This document shows, piece by piece, positions 16,511 to 24,709 of a stretch of 64,000 nucleotides of DNA. Source of the DNA: Paenibacillus_F chitinolyticus_A. Lineage in GTDB: Bacteria; Bacillota; Bacilli; Paenibacillales; NBRC-103111. The translations under genes and the position numbers were made by a program. Within the stretch, counting starts at the first letter, position 1, and each line of letters starts with the position of its first letter. The DNA lies in NCBI RefSeq assembly GCF_045038035.1, contig NZ_CP173427.1, positions 2,356,001 to 2,420,000 on the forward strand. Direction: 5' to 3'. The notes below the pieces were generated by a model. That model was not told the DNA's origin, searched no databases, and saw only the letters and a program-made list of their open reading frames with translations.

Positions 16511-16670
16511 TAATAAGTCCGGAAACGGGCAGGATAAGAATTCCTTTATAAAACGCGCAAATTGTATTATAATTTCTATTGGATCACTGGACATGAACGC
16601 CATTGATTTTTGGGCAGACAAATTTAGGATCCTTGGACGTAGACGCCAACGGTTTAAAGGAAGGTTACTT

Positions 16671-17351
16671 TTGGAGAAGAAGACTGCACTGAGCCAATTA
16701 TCAAGCCAGACGGGAAAGATGCTCAGGGAACGTTTTGGCAAAGGACCTGAGTCCATTTTTATCTCGTATAATGAATACGGCATTACTCTACATTTCCGGA
16801 ATTTCGTGAGTGCAGTGGAAATGATTCTGCTGGATAAGCAGAAAGGCGAAGCCGTCCGCGAAACCCGCCAAATGGTCATGGATGTGCTGCTGCCGGACTT
16901 GAAGGAATTCATTACTCAGACCGTAGGTATTGCGATCGAGGAAATCTATTATGACTGGGATTTGGAAAACCACTCGGGCATCATGATCGGCCTGACGAAT
17001 AAATCCCTCGATGCGGTTATACAGGAGAAATACGCCGGATACGAGAAAGTTCATCAGCAGGTGAGCGATGTAACGGCGCACGTACAAAAAATTCCCGATC
17101 ATATTTATTCGTTCTGGACGAATCCGAGAACGCTCATTATCGTCAGGGAAGGCTTGCTCATCATGCTGGAAAAAGAGCTGATTAAAACGGGGTACGAGAA
17201 TGCCCTTAGGGTCGCCAAAATTTCCCTCGAAAAGAAGCTCTTACTGCATGATGTCGATATGGAACAAGCGATCGGCAGAACCGTAACCGGTTTATATCTG
17301 GATTGGGATTTCGAAAGAGACAGAAGCGTTCTCGTCTATACATTTAAATAA
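16671..17351 (+). CDS. DUF2294 (MpsC-like) protein, two repeats
   Basis: A 226-residue cytoplasmic protein made of two related halves. Each has a helix with RERFGKGPE or EKELIKTG, then a DWDLENHSG or DWDFERDRS strand; the second copy ends the protein. This matches DUF2294, the domain of the MpsC subunit linked to bicarbonate/sodium transport in Staphylococcus. I start at TTG 16671, 6 nt after AAAGGAAGG; the longer frame from 16593 lacks a site. No mpsA/mpsB partner is present, so its role here is unknown. Confidence 0.8.
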   Translation: MEKKTALSQLSSQTGKMLRERFGKGPESIFISYNEYGITLHFRNFVSAVEMILLDKQKGEAVRETRQMVMDVLLPDLKEFITQTVGIAIEEIYYDWDLENHSGIMIGLTNKSLDAVIQEKYAGYEKVHQQVSDVTAHVQKIPDHIYSFWTNPRTLIIVREGLLIMLEKELIKTGYENALRVAKISLEKKLLLHDVDMEQAIGRTVTGLYLDWDFERDRSVLVYTFK

Positions 17352-17396
17352 AATCATACGGACTGAATGCCCAGATATCTTACATACGCTGGTCAT

Positions 17397-17440
17397 GAGC
17401 CAAGATCGCGCAGAGGCGCGTTTCTTGGCTCTTGCTTTTT
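17397..17440 (+). terminator. Terminator after DUF2294 gene
   Basis: A 9-bp stem GAGCCAAGA/TCTTGGCTC (17397-17405 with 17423-17431), with an inner GCGC/GCGC pairing, followed by TTGCTTTTT. The hairpin falls inside the longest open frame of the next gene, which argues that the frame's first 37 codons are not translated. Confidence 0.8.
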
Positions 17441-17477
17441 ATGGAATCAAATCGTCAAAAGGAGGAATCCGGAACTC

Positions 17478-18164
17478 TTGATACACTTACATGGAATGAG
17501 AAAGCATATGCCGTATGATCTGGCAGAGGGCGGCAGGCCGTCCAGTGGGTCTGACGCGAGTTCTCCGGGACCGCTGCCCGAAAAGCCCGCAACGAAAGCC
17601 TATTCGTATACGTTGGAACGTAAAATCAGGCTGACCGAAAAAATAGCCGTTTCGAAGGAGCTGGATCTGACCGGCGCCTACCTGTTATTCCGTTTCTCGG
17701 ATTCACCGGGACCGGCTTTTCCGGCCTTGTCTCTGCTGCCTTCGGCCCCTTCGAAGAGAGATTCCCGGGATGGGGAGGACTTGTCCATCCTAATCGTGGA
17801 GGACAATCCGATGAACCGGAAGCTCCTGCAGACCATTCTGAGAAAACGCGGGTTTGAACCCGACATCGCGGAGGACGGGGCCGAGGCGGTCGAAGCTTCT
17901 GCGCGTAAAGCATACGATCTTATTTTTATGGATATCGCGATGCCCAACATGGACGGCCTTGAGGCGGCAAGAAGAATCCGCGAGGAGGCTTCTGATGACA
18001 ACAGTCCCGTAATCGTGGCCGTGACGGCTTACGCCCGCAAAGAAGACCGGGTGAAGTGCCTGGCGAGCGGGATGCAGGATTATGTCAGCAAGCCTTTCCG
18101 GATCGTGGAAATCGAGGATGTGCTGACGAAATGGATCGGGTACATCAACGGGTTGAAAAAATAA
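17478..18164 (+). CDS. Orphan receiver-domain protein
   Basis: A 228-residue protein with a canonical CheY-like receiver in the last 125 residues: LSILIVEDNPMNRKLL, phosphoacceptor LIFMDIAMPNMDG, VTAYA and SKPF. This receiver type resembles those of hybrid kinases, and no output domain follows. The N-terminal 100 residues are unfamiliar, with an RKIRLTEKIAVSKELDLTGAYL stretch and a Pro/Ser-rich linker. The start is placed at TTG 17478 after AAAAGGAGG (12-nt spacing) because upstream sequence is a terminator. No kinase is adjacent. Confidence 0.8.
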   Translation: MIHLHGMRKHMPYDLAEGGRPSSGSDASSPGPLPEKPATKAYSYTLERKIRLTEKIAVSKELDLTGAYLLFRFSDSPGPAFPALSLLPSAPSKRDSRDGEDLSILIVEDNPMNRKLLQTILRKRGFEPDIAEDGAEAVEASARKAYDLIFMDIAMPNMDGLEAARRIREEASDDNSPVIVAVTAYARKEDRVKCLASGMQDYVSKPFRIVEIEDVLTKWIGYINGLKK

Positions 18165-18207
18165 AAAAGAAGCTGGTTTTCGGTTGGCGAAAATCAGCTT
18201 CTTTTTT
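18164..18207 (+). terminator. Terminator after receiver gene
   Basis: A long near-perfect inverted repeat AAAAAAGAAGCTGGTTTTCG / CGAAAATCAGCTTCTTTTTT flanks a GTTGG loop and runs straight into T residues. Confidence 0.9.
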
Positions 18208-18308
18208 GTGCGTAGGTGCCCATGGGCCGCTTTATTTACTTTATTTGCTTCATTTACAGGAGATGACAGGATGAAACGGGAGATTGGCGGAAAAACTGAA
18301 AAGGTGCT

Positions 18309-18338
18309 TTGACAAAACGTAACGTAAATTGTTACACT
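18309..18338 (+). promoter_or_regulatory. Promoter with dyad, upstream of thioesterase
   Basis: TTGACA (18309-18314), an 18-bp spacer and TACACT (18333-18338). The spacer holds an inverted repeat GTAAC-gtaaatt-GTTAC (18319-18335), a possible repressor site. It does not match the FapR consensus as I know it. Confidence 0.55.
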
Positions 18339-18419
18339 AAGAGTCCGTCAAAATTCAGGATTATCCCCGCGGAATAGAACCCTTTACCAAATTCTAACTA
18401 CGAAAGAAGCGTCTGCATA

Positions 18420-18932
18420 ATGGAAAGTAAATTTGTCAAAGAAACAAGATGTATGAAAGTAGCACGGGTATTCCCTCCCGATGTTAATAACCACAACACG
18501 ATGTTCGGCGGTAAGCTGATGTCTTATATCGACGATATTGCTTCCATCTCGGCGTCCAAGCTCTGCCGGGTGACGGCTGTTACGGCATCGACGGACTCTG
18601 TCGATTTCTTATATCCGATCCGTCCGTCCGATTCGGTTTCGCTGGAATCTTTCGTCACCTGGACAGGTAGAACGTCCATGGAGGTGTTCGTCAAAGTTAT
18701 CACGGAAGACCTGGTGACCGGCGTAAGAAAAATCGCGGCGACCGCTTTCCTGACCTTTGTCGGCCTGGACGATAACAACAAGGCGGTTCCGGTTCCGAGA
18801 GTCATTCCCGAGACGGAAGAAGAGAACAAACTTTACGAGACCGCCGAACACCGCGCGGAAATCCGTAAGGTCAGAAGAGAAGCAAGCAAAACATTTGCAG
18901 ACTTTCTTTTGACCAAATATCCTTGGGAATAA
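18420..18932 (+). CDS. Acyl-CoA thioesterase, hot-dog fold (YkhA-like)
   Basis: A 170-residue protein with the double-hotdog/BFIT-type signature NHNTMFGGKLMSYIDDIASISA, where the Asn/Asp and Gly-Gly of the substrate loop are intact, followed by DSVDFLYPIRPSDSVSLES. Such enzymes hydrolyse fatty acyl-CoA to free acid and CoA in the cytoplasm; B. subtilis YkhA is the nearest well-known relative. The C-terminal helical tail (AEHRAEIRKVRREASKTF) is family-typical. Single-gene unit with its own promoter and terminator. Confidence 0.9.
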   Translation: MESKFVKETRCMKVARVFPPDVNNHNTMFGGKLMSYIDDIASISASKLCRVTAVTASTDSVDFLYPIRPSDSVSLESFVTWTGRTSMEVFVKVITEDLVTGVRKIAATAFLTFVGLDDNNKAVPVPRVIPETEEENKLYETAEHRAEIRKVRREASKTFADFLLTKYPWE

Positions 18933-18968
18933 GGAATAAGCCCAGGGCAGGCTGGGAGTTCCGGCAAA

Positions 18969-19010
18969 AAAGACTTCGGCGGAAATTTAACCGGAGTCTT
19001 TCTTTTGTTT
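18969..19010 (+). terminator. Terminator after thioesterase
   Basis: Stem AAAGACTTCGG/CCGGAGTCTTT (one wobble) with an AT-rich loop, followed by CTTTTGTTT. Confidence 0.75.
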
Positions 19011-19104
19011 CAGCCGGACTGGCATCGGGTAAATAAATAGTTTATTTCCTTTCCGGGATTCGATATAATAGCGGGTAAGACAACGAAGATTATCGAGGAA
19101 GGGA

Positions 19105-19590
19105 TTGAAGGATCGGTTGAAAAATCGGTTGATTGAAGAGCGTGTCGCACGGCTTTTGCACGAATCGAACAGTCAGGTTCAAGTCACGCTGGAGTCGCAT
19201 TTTCCCGGAGGACGGATGGCCGGCGGAAAGTACAATATGGGCCGTCATCTCATCACCTTATATATAGAAGAAATCAAAGCGCAGTGCTTGCAGCTGTACG
19301 GATCGCACGACCTGCTGGAAGCGTATGTCGACATCGTCCTTGCCCACGAAATCGGTCATGCCGAGGACGCGGATCTGGACCGACTGGCGTCCCTGATGGA
19401 TGCGTCGGACAGCGAGCTTGAGCGCAGTCGGATTGCGCTGCGCATCGAAGAAAACGCCTGGGCTTACGCCCGCGCGCTGCTGCCGGTAACGAGCGGTCCC
19501 ATGCTCGAAGAGATCGTCCGGGAGTCGCTGCAGGCTTATCACGAAGCGATTGACGAACTGGAGCTTGAACTCCAGCCGATCGGAGCTTAA
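19105..19590 (+). CDS. Hypothetical protein with HEIGH metalloprotease-like motif
   Basis: A 161-residue soluble protein with LAHEIGHAEDADLDR (His81, Glu82, His85), the HExxH zinc-peptidase motif followed by acidic residues that could supply a third ligand. The rest is helical and acidic. It may be a minimal metallopeptidase or an inactive relative; no signal peptide is seen. TTG start at 19105 after GAGGAAGGG; a second TTG at 19117 is possible. Function is inferred from the motif only. Confidence 0.7.
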   Translation: MKDRLKNRLIEERVARLLHESNSQVQVTLESHFPGGRMAGGKYNMGRHLITLYIEEIKAQCLQLYGSHDLLEAYVDIVLAHEIGHAEDADLDRLASLMDASDSELERSRIALRIEENAWAYARALLPVTSGPMLEEIVRESLQAYHEAIDELELELQPIGA

Positions 19591-19661
19591 TGAAACCCGC
19601 CTAATGCACGTTTAAAAGAGCGCGGAGGCACGCTAAGCTTTGTTGATTTCCTACAAATAAA

Positions 19662-19731
19662 AAAACCGGAAGCTTCCGGTTTTCGAACCCGCAGACCCGT
19701 TCCATCCGGAACGGAACCTGCGGGTTTTTTG
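19662..19731. terminator. Tandem terminators between convergent genes
   Basis: Two hairpins in a row: AAAACCGGAAG/CTTCCGGTTTT (19662-19683), and AACCCGCAG/CTGCGGGTT (19686-19726) with an inner GTTCC/GGAAC, followed by TTTTTTG. The A/T flanks allow function in both directions for the convergent genes at 19590 and 19777. Confidence 0.85.
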
Positions 19732-19776
19732 TTATGCGGATACGAAAGCGGCAGTGGAAAGCCGGCGGCCGGACAA

Positions 19777-20517
19777 CTACCGGACGTGGGGGAGCGGGGG
19801 TTCTTTAGGCCGGGCGGAGCTAAGAGAGAACGGAACATACATGAGCAGGAAAATGACGAAACCCGCGGCTTCCAGAGACAGAAGGTACCACGGATACGGG
19901 CCGAGATAGTCGATCAGGGAAGCCGTTTCGGGCTTGCGTGCCAGGAACATATAGTTGCCCCCGGTCAGGAGGTTAACGGTCCCGACTCCGACCAGCAGCA
20001 CATTGAGGTAACCCATGGCCAGGAACACGGATTTGAAGGTCGGGCGGAAGCCCTCTACCCAGATCAGATAAAGAACCCCGAGAATAATAGCGATATGAGC
20101 GGCAAAAAATTCAAAAAAACGGAAATGCGGGAAATCGTACCAGAGTACCGGCGTAGCAAGCGCCATAAGCGCCCCGCCGATTCCGGTGAAATAAACGACC
20201 TGAAACAGGTGCCTGCTTTTGAAAAGGAGCATAAATACACTGAGATAAAGGGATATGCTGCAAAGCTCGAGCGGAAGGGTGTACCGGACGTCGTAGATTC
20301 CCTCCGCCGCGTACCACACGTTCAGACCCGCTTCGCACAACACCAGAATGACGGCGATGGCGATTCGTCCCCGCAGAGCCCGGTTCCCCTGAGCGAACCA
20401 ATTCCTCGAACCATAGAGCGCAAGAACGAGGGCCGCAAAAACGGTTAAAGCCGCCCAGTGCGCTCCCGAAAAAGCGGTAAATCCCTCCGCTTCGTTTGCG
20501 CCGAAAAAGCGCTCCAT
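19777..20517 (-). CDS. YwaF/TIGR02206-family integral membrane protein
   Basis: A 246-residue protein with about seven hydrophobic helices. Recognisable stretches are PLELCSISLYLSVFMLL, FTGIGGALMALATP and NVLLVGVGTVNLLTGGNYMFL, which fit the TIGR02206 (B. subtilis YwaF) family of TMEM164-like membrane proteins. The role is unknown. ATG start with GAGGAGGC. The C-terminus is cytoplasmic and Pro-rich (RPKEPPLPHVR). Transcribed alone and convergent with the metalloprotease-like gene. Confidence 0.88.
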   Translation of the reverse strand: MERFFGANEAEGFTAFSGAHWAALTVFAALVLALYGSRNWFAQGNRALRGRIAIAVILVLCEAGLNVWYAAEGIYDVRYTLPLELCSISLYLSVFMLLFKSRHLFQVVYFTGIGGALMALATPVLWYDFPHFRFFEFFAAHIAIILGVLYLIWVEGFRPTFKSVFLAMGYLNVLLVGVGTVNLLTGGNYMFLARKPETASLIDYLGPYPWYLLSLEAAGFVIFLLMYVPFSLSSARPKEPPLPHVR

Positions 20518-20654
20518 TTCTTAAGCCTCCTCAAAAAAAACTCATTTTTTCATTATATTAACATATTTACCTGTGTGCCGAAGGTTTTTTTGTTCAATCA
20601 CTCTTTCAAACTACCCGGGATTGGTTAAGTAAGGAGAGAGGAGGTGTTCATTAG

Positions 20655-20876
20655 ATGATGAGTAATAATGAAGAAGCCCGCAAGGCCGATTTTTCCAATG
20701 AGACTCCTGAGATAACACCCAAGACACCGCCGGAAATCAAACCGAACGATGTGCCGGAAGTGGCTCCGCGAGCGGTACCCGAAACACCGCCGGCAGCTCC
20801 GCCGGAAATCAAGCCGACGGTTCCACCGGAGACCGGCCCGCAGAGAAATCCGGAGTTTCCGGATCAAAACCGATAG
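20655..20876 (+). CDS. Small Pro/Glu-rich repeat protein
   Basis: A 73-residue low-complexity protein built of degenerate PPEIKP/VPEVAP-type units (TPEITPKTPPEIKP, VPETPPAAPPEIKP). Start ATG 20655 or 20658 after GAGGAGGTG. No signal peptide or hydrophobic helix, so it is probably an intrinsically disordered cytoplasmic or spore protein. Real gene likely from the strong ribosome binding site; function unknown. Confidence 0.6.
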   Translation: MMSNNEEARKADFSNETPEITPKTPPEIKPNDVPEVAPRAVPETPPAAPPEIKPTVPPETGPQRNPEFPDQNR

Positions 20877-20975
20877 ATTGAGAGAGATGGGGCGGGCAGC
20901 TCCGGACACTGAAATTTTCCGACTTGCCTTTTTCCATTTTCCAACAAAAAATTGGAAAATAATCGCCGAGGGTTT

Positions 20976-21005
20976 GACAAACATCTCGGCCGACAAGATC
21001 TATAA
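20976..21005 (+). promoter_or_regulatory. Possible promoter of 21134 gene
   Basis: A TTGACA-like hexamer and TATAAT (near 21000-21005) are both well conserved, but the spacing of about 21 bp is long. The rest of 20877-21133 contains an imperfect dyad around TCCAACAAAAAATTGGA and no gene. Confidence 0.35.
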
Positions 21006-21133
21006 TCACATTTATGCGCGTATTCGCACATATTCAAGCGGGCTCCGTCATAGGTATCTTGTAGAGTGTTTTCAAAGAATAGGTCGCCCATGACAGGCAA
21101 ACGCTAATTGCATGCACAGAAGGAGAAGATTAA

Positions 21134-21607
21134 TTGTTTATGGAGAGAAGAGAAGAACCCGTGATTTTGTTCCAGGCTTCACTGTCTTTAGTAGTGTCCG
21201 CAGCCAATAAATCGCAGGCTGCCGAAACGGCCGCTTTCCTCTTAAACAGGGAAAGCATCGATCTGAGCCCCGTTCAGATGGTCAACGAGCAGGGGGAGAA
21301 AGCCGAATTCCGGATGGAATCCGTAGATGCGGTCGAGTGGACGCGAGTAGAGGATATCCGCGAAGGAGGCCGTTTCAAAGTGTACGGCACGATCAGGCTG
21401 AAGCTGAGAGCAGGCAGCCCGGAAGATTACGCGTCCGTGATTCAAGCAGGTTTGTCCGGTTATCACCTGCCGCGCTCGGTCATACACGATCACACGGTAT
21501 GGGTTATTCCGACAAACTGCGGTCCGGCATTCGCATGTGTGCTGGATGAGAAAGCGTCCTGGAAACCGGCCGTCCAAGAACCCGCCATGCTGGTTGCGGT
21601 TGGTTAA
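21134..21607 (+). CDS. Conserved hypothetical protein, 157 aa
   Basis: Soluble 157-residue protein with a TTG start 8 nt after AGAAGGAG (the ATG at 21140 is too far from the site). It has an alpha/beta pattern: ILFQASLSLVVSAANKSQA, VEWTRVEDIREGGRFKVYG, then TIRLKLRAG. No catalytic motif is visible. Its terminator is shared with the convergent small gene. I do not recognise the family. Confidence 0.65.
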   Translation: MFMERREEPVILFQASLSLVVSAANKSQAAETAAFLLNRESIDLSPVQMVNEQGEKAEFRMESVDAVEWTRVEDIREGGRFKVYGTIRLKLRAGSPEDYASVIQAGLSGYHLPRSVIHDHTVWVIPTNCGPAFACVLDEKASWKPAVQEPAMLVAVG

Positions 21608-21612
21608 CGATA

Positions 21613-21646
21613 AAGACTGTCTCCCCCCGGGAGACAGTCTTGTTTT
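21613..21646. terminator. Bidirectional terminator
   Basis: An 11-bp stem AAGACTGTCTC/GAGACAGTCTT (21613-21623 with 21631-21641) followed by GTTTT on the plus strand, between the convergent genes ending at 21607 and 21653. Confidence 0.85.
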
Positions 21647-21652
21647 ATGTCG

Positions 21653-21868
21653 TTATCTTTTTCTCATTTCGAAAAACTCGCAGCCGAGACGGTCGTGATA
21701 AGTCAGTTCGCTGACCCGGGTCTGCACCACAACCATGGAATCGTCGAAGCGGGTAATGACGGCCCCCGTATCGATAATATGATCGTTTTTAAACACGCGG
21801 ACCGGCGATTGGCGGTCCATTGCTTCTTTAAAATCCTGGTCGGTCGTTAAACGTCGGTTCTGGGACAT
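21653..21868 (-). CDS. Conserved small hypothetical protein, 71 aa
   Basis: A 71-residue basic/acidic protein beginning MSQNRRLTTDQDFKEAMD, with a C-terminal beta-rich part HIIDTGAVITRFDDSMVVVQ that looks like a small Sm/KOW-like barrel. ATG with AAGGAGAG upstream. The family is unknown to me; compact size and codon pattern support a real gene. Confidence 0.65.
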   Translation of the reverse strand: MSQNRRLTTDQDFKEAMDRQSPVRVFKNDHIIDTGAVITRFDDSMVVVQTRVSELTYHDRLGCEFFEMRKR

Positions 21869-22068
21869 GGGCAGCTCTCCTTGCTCTTTAAGCGCGTTCT
21901 TGGTTATAAATCTTTACCCGCTCTATGTTACCATACATGCCGGAAGGAGTCAGGTCTTTACCGGTAAAAGCGTATCGCCGGGCGCTGGTAGATTGCTGGA
22001 AGTTGCCGCCCGCCACCCCCATATCTTCAACGCGGTACGAAAGGTAAAGGAGAAGGGGGATTGGAAGG

Positions 22069-22971
22069 ATGGAAAAAAAACGGTGTTTATTCTGCGATCA
22101 AATCGTGCCGATCGGCCGTGAGGACGGGTACGATTTATATACGGGATGCTACTGCTCGCCGGATGGCTCCTACGGACTTCACCGGGACAGCTACGACCCT
22201 TACAGTGTTTTGTCTTATCAGACCAAACATCTCATGTTTCCCGTCATATCCGCCTACATCCGGGAGCTTACGGACTGCGGGGAGACGGTTCGCCTTACCA
22301 TCGAAGATCTGGAAGGAATCCGGAACTCGCCCCGTGTCCCGGTTACGATAGAAGACAAAGGCATCCGGCTTCTGCAATTTTTTCACAGGCACAGCGAAGG
22401 TCCGGACGAAGCCGTCGTGCTGCAGCAGCTCCCGAAGAGCTACAACTTGACGTATTCGCCCAATTTGCAGGAGCTGATCTATATCATCGAGAAGTTAAAA
22501 GAAGAACGGCTTCTCGAACGTATGGGCTCCAGCTTCAAACTGACGGCGAAAGGCTGGAAAACGGCCGAAGAAAGCCTGGGCGGCAAGCGGCTTAAGCCGT
22601 GCTTTGTCCTGCTTCCCGAAGACGTGGAAACCCGGCTCGAGTGGACGGAGAAAGTGCTGCCCGTCATCGAGCAGTGCGGCTACGAGCCGCGCACGTCGGA
22701 GAAAAACGCCAGGGAAAAGGAAGCGGACTATAGCCTCCGAATGATCGCGGACAGCAAGCTCCTCATCGCGGACTTGGGCGCCCAAGGGCCGGAAGTGTTT
22801 CTGGCGGGCGGATACGCGATCGGGCGCAATATCCCTGTCATCTGGACGTCCAGACGGGCCGGGGATGAGGCGACCGCCTCTCCTTCCGAGAAAATCCGGC
22901 CTTTCGTCTGGGAGACGGCAGAGGAGCTCGCGTCTATTTTGAAGCAGCGCCTTACGAGCGAAGTGTTTTAA
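22069..22971 (+). CDS. Zn-finger, winged-helix and deoxyribosyltransferase-like three-part protein
   Basis: A 300-residue cytoplasmic protein with three visible parts. Residues 6-29 hold a putative zinc site (Cys6, Cys9, Cys27, Cys29). About 95-170 looks like a winged helix (LTYSPNLQELIYIIEKLKEE then LLERMGSSFKLTAKG). About 180-290 has the layout of nucleoside 2-deoxyribosyltransferase/TIR-like Rossmann domains: KPCFVLLPED, a central SLRMIADSKLLIADLG and EVFLAGGYAIGRNIPVIWT. No partner gene is near. It could be a nucleotide-sensing regulator or an effector; both are inference. ATG start follows AAGGGGGATTGGAAGG. Confidence 0.65.
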   Translation: MEKKRCLFCDQIVPIGREDGYDLYTGCYCSPDGSYGLHRDSYDPYSVLSYQTKHLMFPVISAYIRELTDCGETVRLTIEDLEGIRNSPRVPVTIEDKGIRLLQFFHRHSEGPDEAVVLQQLPKSYNLTYSPNLQELIYIIEKLKEERLLERMGSSFKLTAKGWKTAEESLGGKRLKPCFVLLPEDVETRLEWTEKVLPVIEQCGYEPRTSEKNAREKEADYSLRMIADSKLLIADLGAQGPEVFLAGGYAIGRNIPVIWTSRRAGDEATASPSEKIRPFVWETAEELASILKQRLTSEVF

Positions 22972-23092
22972 GGAAAGGTTTTAGGGACGGCCATCCGGGA
23001 GGATGGCTTTTTATGTGCCGTCCGGAAACAGAGACCGTAACTTTTCGTCATTTTCTGCGTCCAATACAAAGAAACATGGGGGAGGGCACATA

Positions 23093-24709
23093 ATGAAGAA
23101 TAAAAAATGGATGGCGGCAGCCGTCTTAGGCTGTATGCTGACAGGTTCGGCCACGGCGAACGCCTATGAATCGAGATTGAAACCGTTCGGGGACGTGCCG
23201 GAGAGCGCCTGGTCCGCCGAACATATTTATACGCTGGCGGCCGTGCAGGCGCTGGACGGCTATCAGGACGGCGGGTTTCATCCGCTTGCGGCCATGTCCC
23301 GCGAAGAGTTTATCAAGCTGCTCGTCACGGCCGCGAAAACCGGGTATGATGCGGATCATCCCGTTACTCTTACGGACGTCGGCCGGGAGCGCTGGTCTTA
23401 TCCGATGATCGGCGCCGCTCTTCAGCGCGGCTGGATCAAAGCGATGGTGGACGGCGGAGCCTTCCATCCGGCAGCGCCGATCCGCAGGGAAGAGGTGGCC
23501 TACGCGATGGGAAGCCTGCTGCTGGACAAGCTGAGCGAGGAGGAGCGCGCAAGCTGGCTGGAGAGCGGCTGGAAGCGCGAACAGAGCAGCCGGGCGTTCG
23601 CGGACGCGGCGGGAGTCGACGAGGCGCTGAAGCCTTACGTCTATTACGCGGTGAACCGCGGAATGCTGGAAGGCAGCGAGAACGGCCTTGAGCCAGACAA
23701 GCAGCTCAGCCGCCAGGAAGCGGCCGCGGTCATCAACCGGCTGCTGCATAAGGAAGCCGGGAACAAGCCGCTGGAGGTGACGGGGTTTTATGCCGTGCAG
23801 TCGTACAACAGCCTCGGCAAAATGCCTCTTCTGGACCGCGTTGCCCTTGGCTGGTGGCACCTGAATTACGAAGGTGCCGGCTCCGCGAAGCTCGGTACGG
23901 CAGGCGACCCGTTCAAGTTCAACCGGCCGGACGGCTGGGAAGAAGTGACGGCTGCCGCAAGCTCCAGTCACGTTTCCAAAGATTTAATGATTTTTGCCAA
24001 CAAATCGCACCGCGTCGAAGAGTTTCTTGGGGATGCCGCAGCACGTAAGGCGTTTACGGCAACGATTGCGGAAACTCTTTCGGATCCGAAGTACGGCTTC
24101 ACCGGAGTTTGCATCGACTTTGAGGATTTGTACGGAGCGGATAAGAAAGCGGAGTTTGCCGCCTTCCTGAGCGAAGTCAAGGAAGCGGCGAAAGGCAAAA
24201 CGCTCACCGTAGCGGTGCCTCCGACCTACTATTTCGAAGGTTACGATCTTCCGTCCATAGGTAAGACGGCGGACACGGTCATTCTCATGGCGTACGGTTT
24301 TCTGTACAAGCCGGACCGGCTCCCGTCCGCACCTCTTCCGCTAGTGGCCGAAGCCGTGAGGGATACGATTAAAGCGGGCGTCCCGGCGGAGAAACTGGTT
24401 CTCGGCGTCAGCAAGAAGACAGACCAATTTATCGATCAGAGCGGAACGACGACCTACGCTTCGCCGGCTAGTTCGGCCGTGGAAGAGCGTCTGAAGAAAC
24501 CCGGAGTGCAGTCGACCTTATCCGTTCCTTATCTGCTCGGGCATATCCGGTACACGGATGGAGGCGCGCACGAATTGTTTTACGAGGATTCCGACAGTTT
24601 GGACCGCAAAATCTGGCTGGCGCGCTATTACGGCTTAAAAGGTGTTTCCCTATGGTATATGGGCCAGTTTACGGATAGCGATTGGCAGCGGATCGACGCA
24701 GTGAAGTGA
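23093..24709 (+). CDS. SLH-anchored GH18-family protein
   Basis: A 538-residue secreted protein starting at ATG 23093 after GGGGGAGGGCAC, giving a signal peptide ending near NAYA. Three SLH domains occupy about 30-215 (for example VQALDGYQDGGFHP and LSRQEAAAVINRL). A GH18 TIM-barrel follows, with SxGG-like region degenerate but the catalytic strand GVCIDFEDLYG intact (Asp342, Glu344). GH18 enzymes of this SLH class act on wall polysaccharides or chitin. The next gene, a VanY-like peptidase, overlaps by GTGA, suggesting joint wall remodelling. Confidence 0.88.
   Translation: MKNKKWMAAAVLGCMLTGSATANAYESRLKPFGDVPESAWSAEHIYTLAAVQALDGYQDGGFHPLAAMSREEFIKLLVTAAKTGYDADHPVTLTDVGRERWSYPMIGAALQRGWIKAMVDGGAFHPAAPIRREEVAYAMGSLLLDKLSEEERASWLESGWKREQSSRAFADAAGVDEALKPYVYYAVNRGMLEGSENGLEPDKQLSRQEAAAVINRLLHKEAGNKPLEVTGFYAVQSYNSLGKMPLLDRVALGWWHLNYEGAGSAKLGTAGDPFKFNRPDGWEEVTAAASSSHVSKDLMIFANKSHRVEEFLGDAAARKAFTATIAETLSDPKYGFTGVCIDFEDLYGADKKAEFAAFLSEVKEAAKGKTLTVAVPPTYYFEGYDLPSIGKTADTVILMAYGFLYKPDRLPSAPLPLVAEAVRDTIKAGVPAEKLVLGVSKKTDQFIDQSGTTTYASPASSAVEERLKKPGVQSTLSVPYLLGHIRYTDGGAHELFYEDSDSLDRKIWLARYYGLKGVSLWYMGQFTDSDWQRIDAVK

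Noticed and set aside
17367..17477. Upstream extension of the receiver-domain gene
   Set aside because: It crosses a strong terminator hairpin; a better TTG start with GGAGG lies at 17478.
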